From Aquimonas sp044344935 (GTDB lineage: Bacteria; Pseudomonadota; Gammaproteobacteria; Xanthomonadales; Xanthomonadaceae), in contig JBIJCA010000271.1 in NCBI GenBank assembly GCA_044344935.1, positions 1 to 6,121 on the forward strand: a stretch of 6,121 bases of DNA. The letters run 5' to 3'. Position numbers and translations under genes: made by a program. Below the pieces are notes generated by a model. It saw only the letters and a list, made by a program, of their open reading frames with translations, had not been told where the DNA came from and ran no database searches. Positions 5,811 to 6,121 of the stretch are shown here, in pieces (the first letter of the stretch is position 1; each line of letters begins with the position of its first letter).

Positions 5811-6121
5811 ATCGCGGGTTCGTAGGTTGGGCCAAGCCGATGGCGCGGCCCAACACCGCGGGGTTCCAGGTCTCGTCGAGGCTTGGTCGCGCGATGTTGG
5901 GCCGCGCTGCGCTTGGCCCAACCTACGGGGCCTCGCGCTTTTGCAGGTTGGGCCAGCCGAAGGTGCGGACCAAGGGCGTGGCATTGCAAGTCGCGTCGAG
6001 GCTTGGCCGCTCGATGTTGGGCGTGGCCTTGCAGGTCTCGTCGAGGCTTGATCGTTCGATGTTGGGCCGCGCTGCGCTTGGCCCAACCTACGGGGCCTCG
6101 CGCTTTTGTAGGTTGGGCCAA
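5811..6121. repeat. Repeat array B: alternating GTAG-headed REP-like palindromes, running off the window
   Basis: The same family and order as array A: forward 5822-5854, reverse 5896-5926, degenerate forward 5943-5974, fragment near 6015, reverse 6061-6091, and a forward copy from 6108 cut by the window end. Reverse-to-forward spacing is 47 bp and forward-to-reverse 74 bp, as in array A. The left boundary ATCGCGGGTTCG (5811-5822) is identical to that of array A (4507-4518), and identity continues into the first palindrome. The copy at 5943 has lost the GTAG head (GCAG), one base of the core and arm pairing, so it looks decayed. No gene is recognised here. Confidence 0.9.
5974..6063. repeat. 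45-bp tandem duplication in array B
   Basis: Two imperfect copies, 5974-6018 and 6019-6063, each starting GGGCGTGGC and ending TCGATGTT. The second is followed by an intact reverse palindrome and the first by nothing more of one. It looks like slippage or unequal exchange within the spacer, and it lengthens that unit from about 120 to 165 bp. Confidence 0.7.

Noticed and set aside
4507..5840. Composite transposon with the arrays as insertion-sequence ends
   Set aside because: The arrays contain no transposase and no complete insertion sequence. The direct-repeat arrangement is noted, but transposition of the whole interval is not supported.
5801..6121. Minus-strand open frame of 106 codons in array B
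   Set aside because: Entirely repeat-derived peptide (VGWAKRSAAQH and LGPTY-type strings). Such entries are common false proteins made from REP arrays.
4507..6121. CRISPR array
   Set aside because: The repeats alternate in orientation, the spacers are conserved rather than unique, and no cas gene is present.

Overview
The window is high-GC DNA (roughly 60-73% in the stretches I counted by hand), probably from a gammaproteobacterium. The best guess is the Xanthomonadales, based on GC content, the two stress-type small genes and dense GTAG-headed palindromic repeats like the REP/SMAG repeats of Stenotrophomonas and relatives. The assignment is an inference of modest confidence.

Layout. The left 4.4 kb is a minus-strand unit. 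A 1293-residue MmeI-type (Type IIL) restriction-modification protein (544-4425) is followed by a small unrecognised protein (70-492), whose Shine-Dalgarno lies in the 51-bp gap. A 770-bp intergenic region (4426-5195) holds a first array of palindromic repeats and about 300 bp with no recognisable gene. Two short plus-strand genes follow: a GlsB/YeaQ/YmgE-type membrane protein (5196-5525) and, two bases later, a glycine-zipper protein (5528-5719) that looks truncated. Its former 3' part is visible after the stop (5720-5788) and then gives way to a second repeat array (5811 to the window end).

How it fits together. The large protein appears to be a complete single-chain defence enzyme: a D-X9-ExK nuclease with a QxxxY motif, a helical spacer, an N6-adenine methyltransferase with DPACGSGNFL and NPPF, a target-recognition domain and a winged-helix-like C-terminus. 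Its recognition-domain DNA is distinctly AT-richer than both flanks, as expected if the specificity module was exchanged.

The most unusual feature is repeat invasion. The family that forms the two intergenic arrays is also present as an inverted pair inside the methyltransferase gene. Both copies are read in frame and supply part of a disordered linker, and one copy carries a paired change that preserves its hairpin stem. The arrays share the same left boundary sequence and the same 47/74-bp spacing, bracket the two small plus-strand genes, and one of them begins just past the point where the glycine-zipper gene's recognisable 3' part ends.
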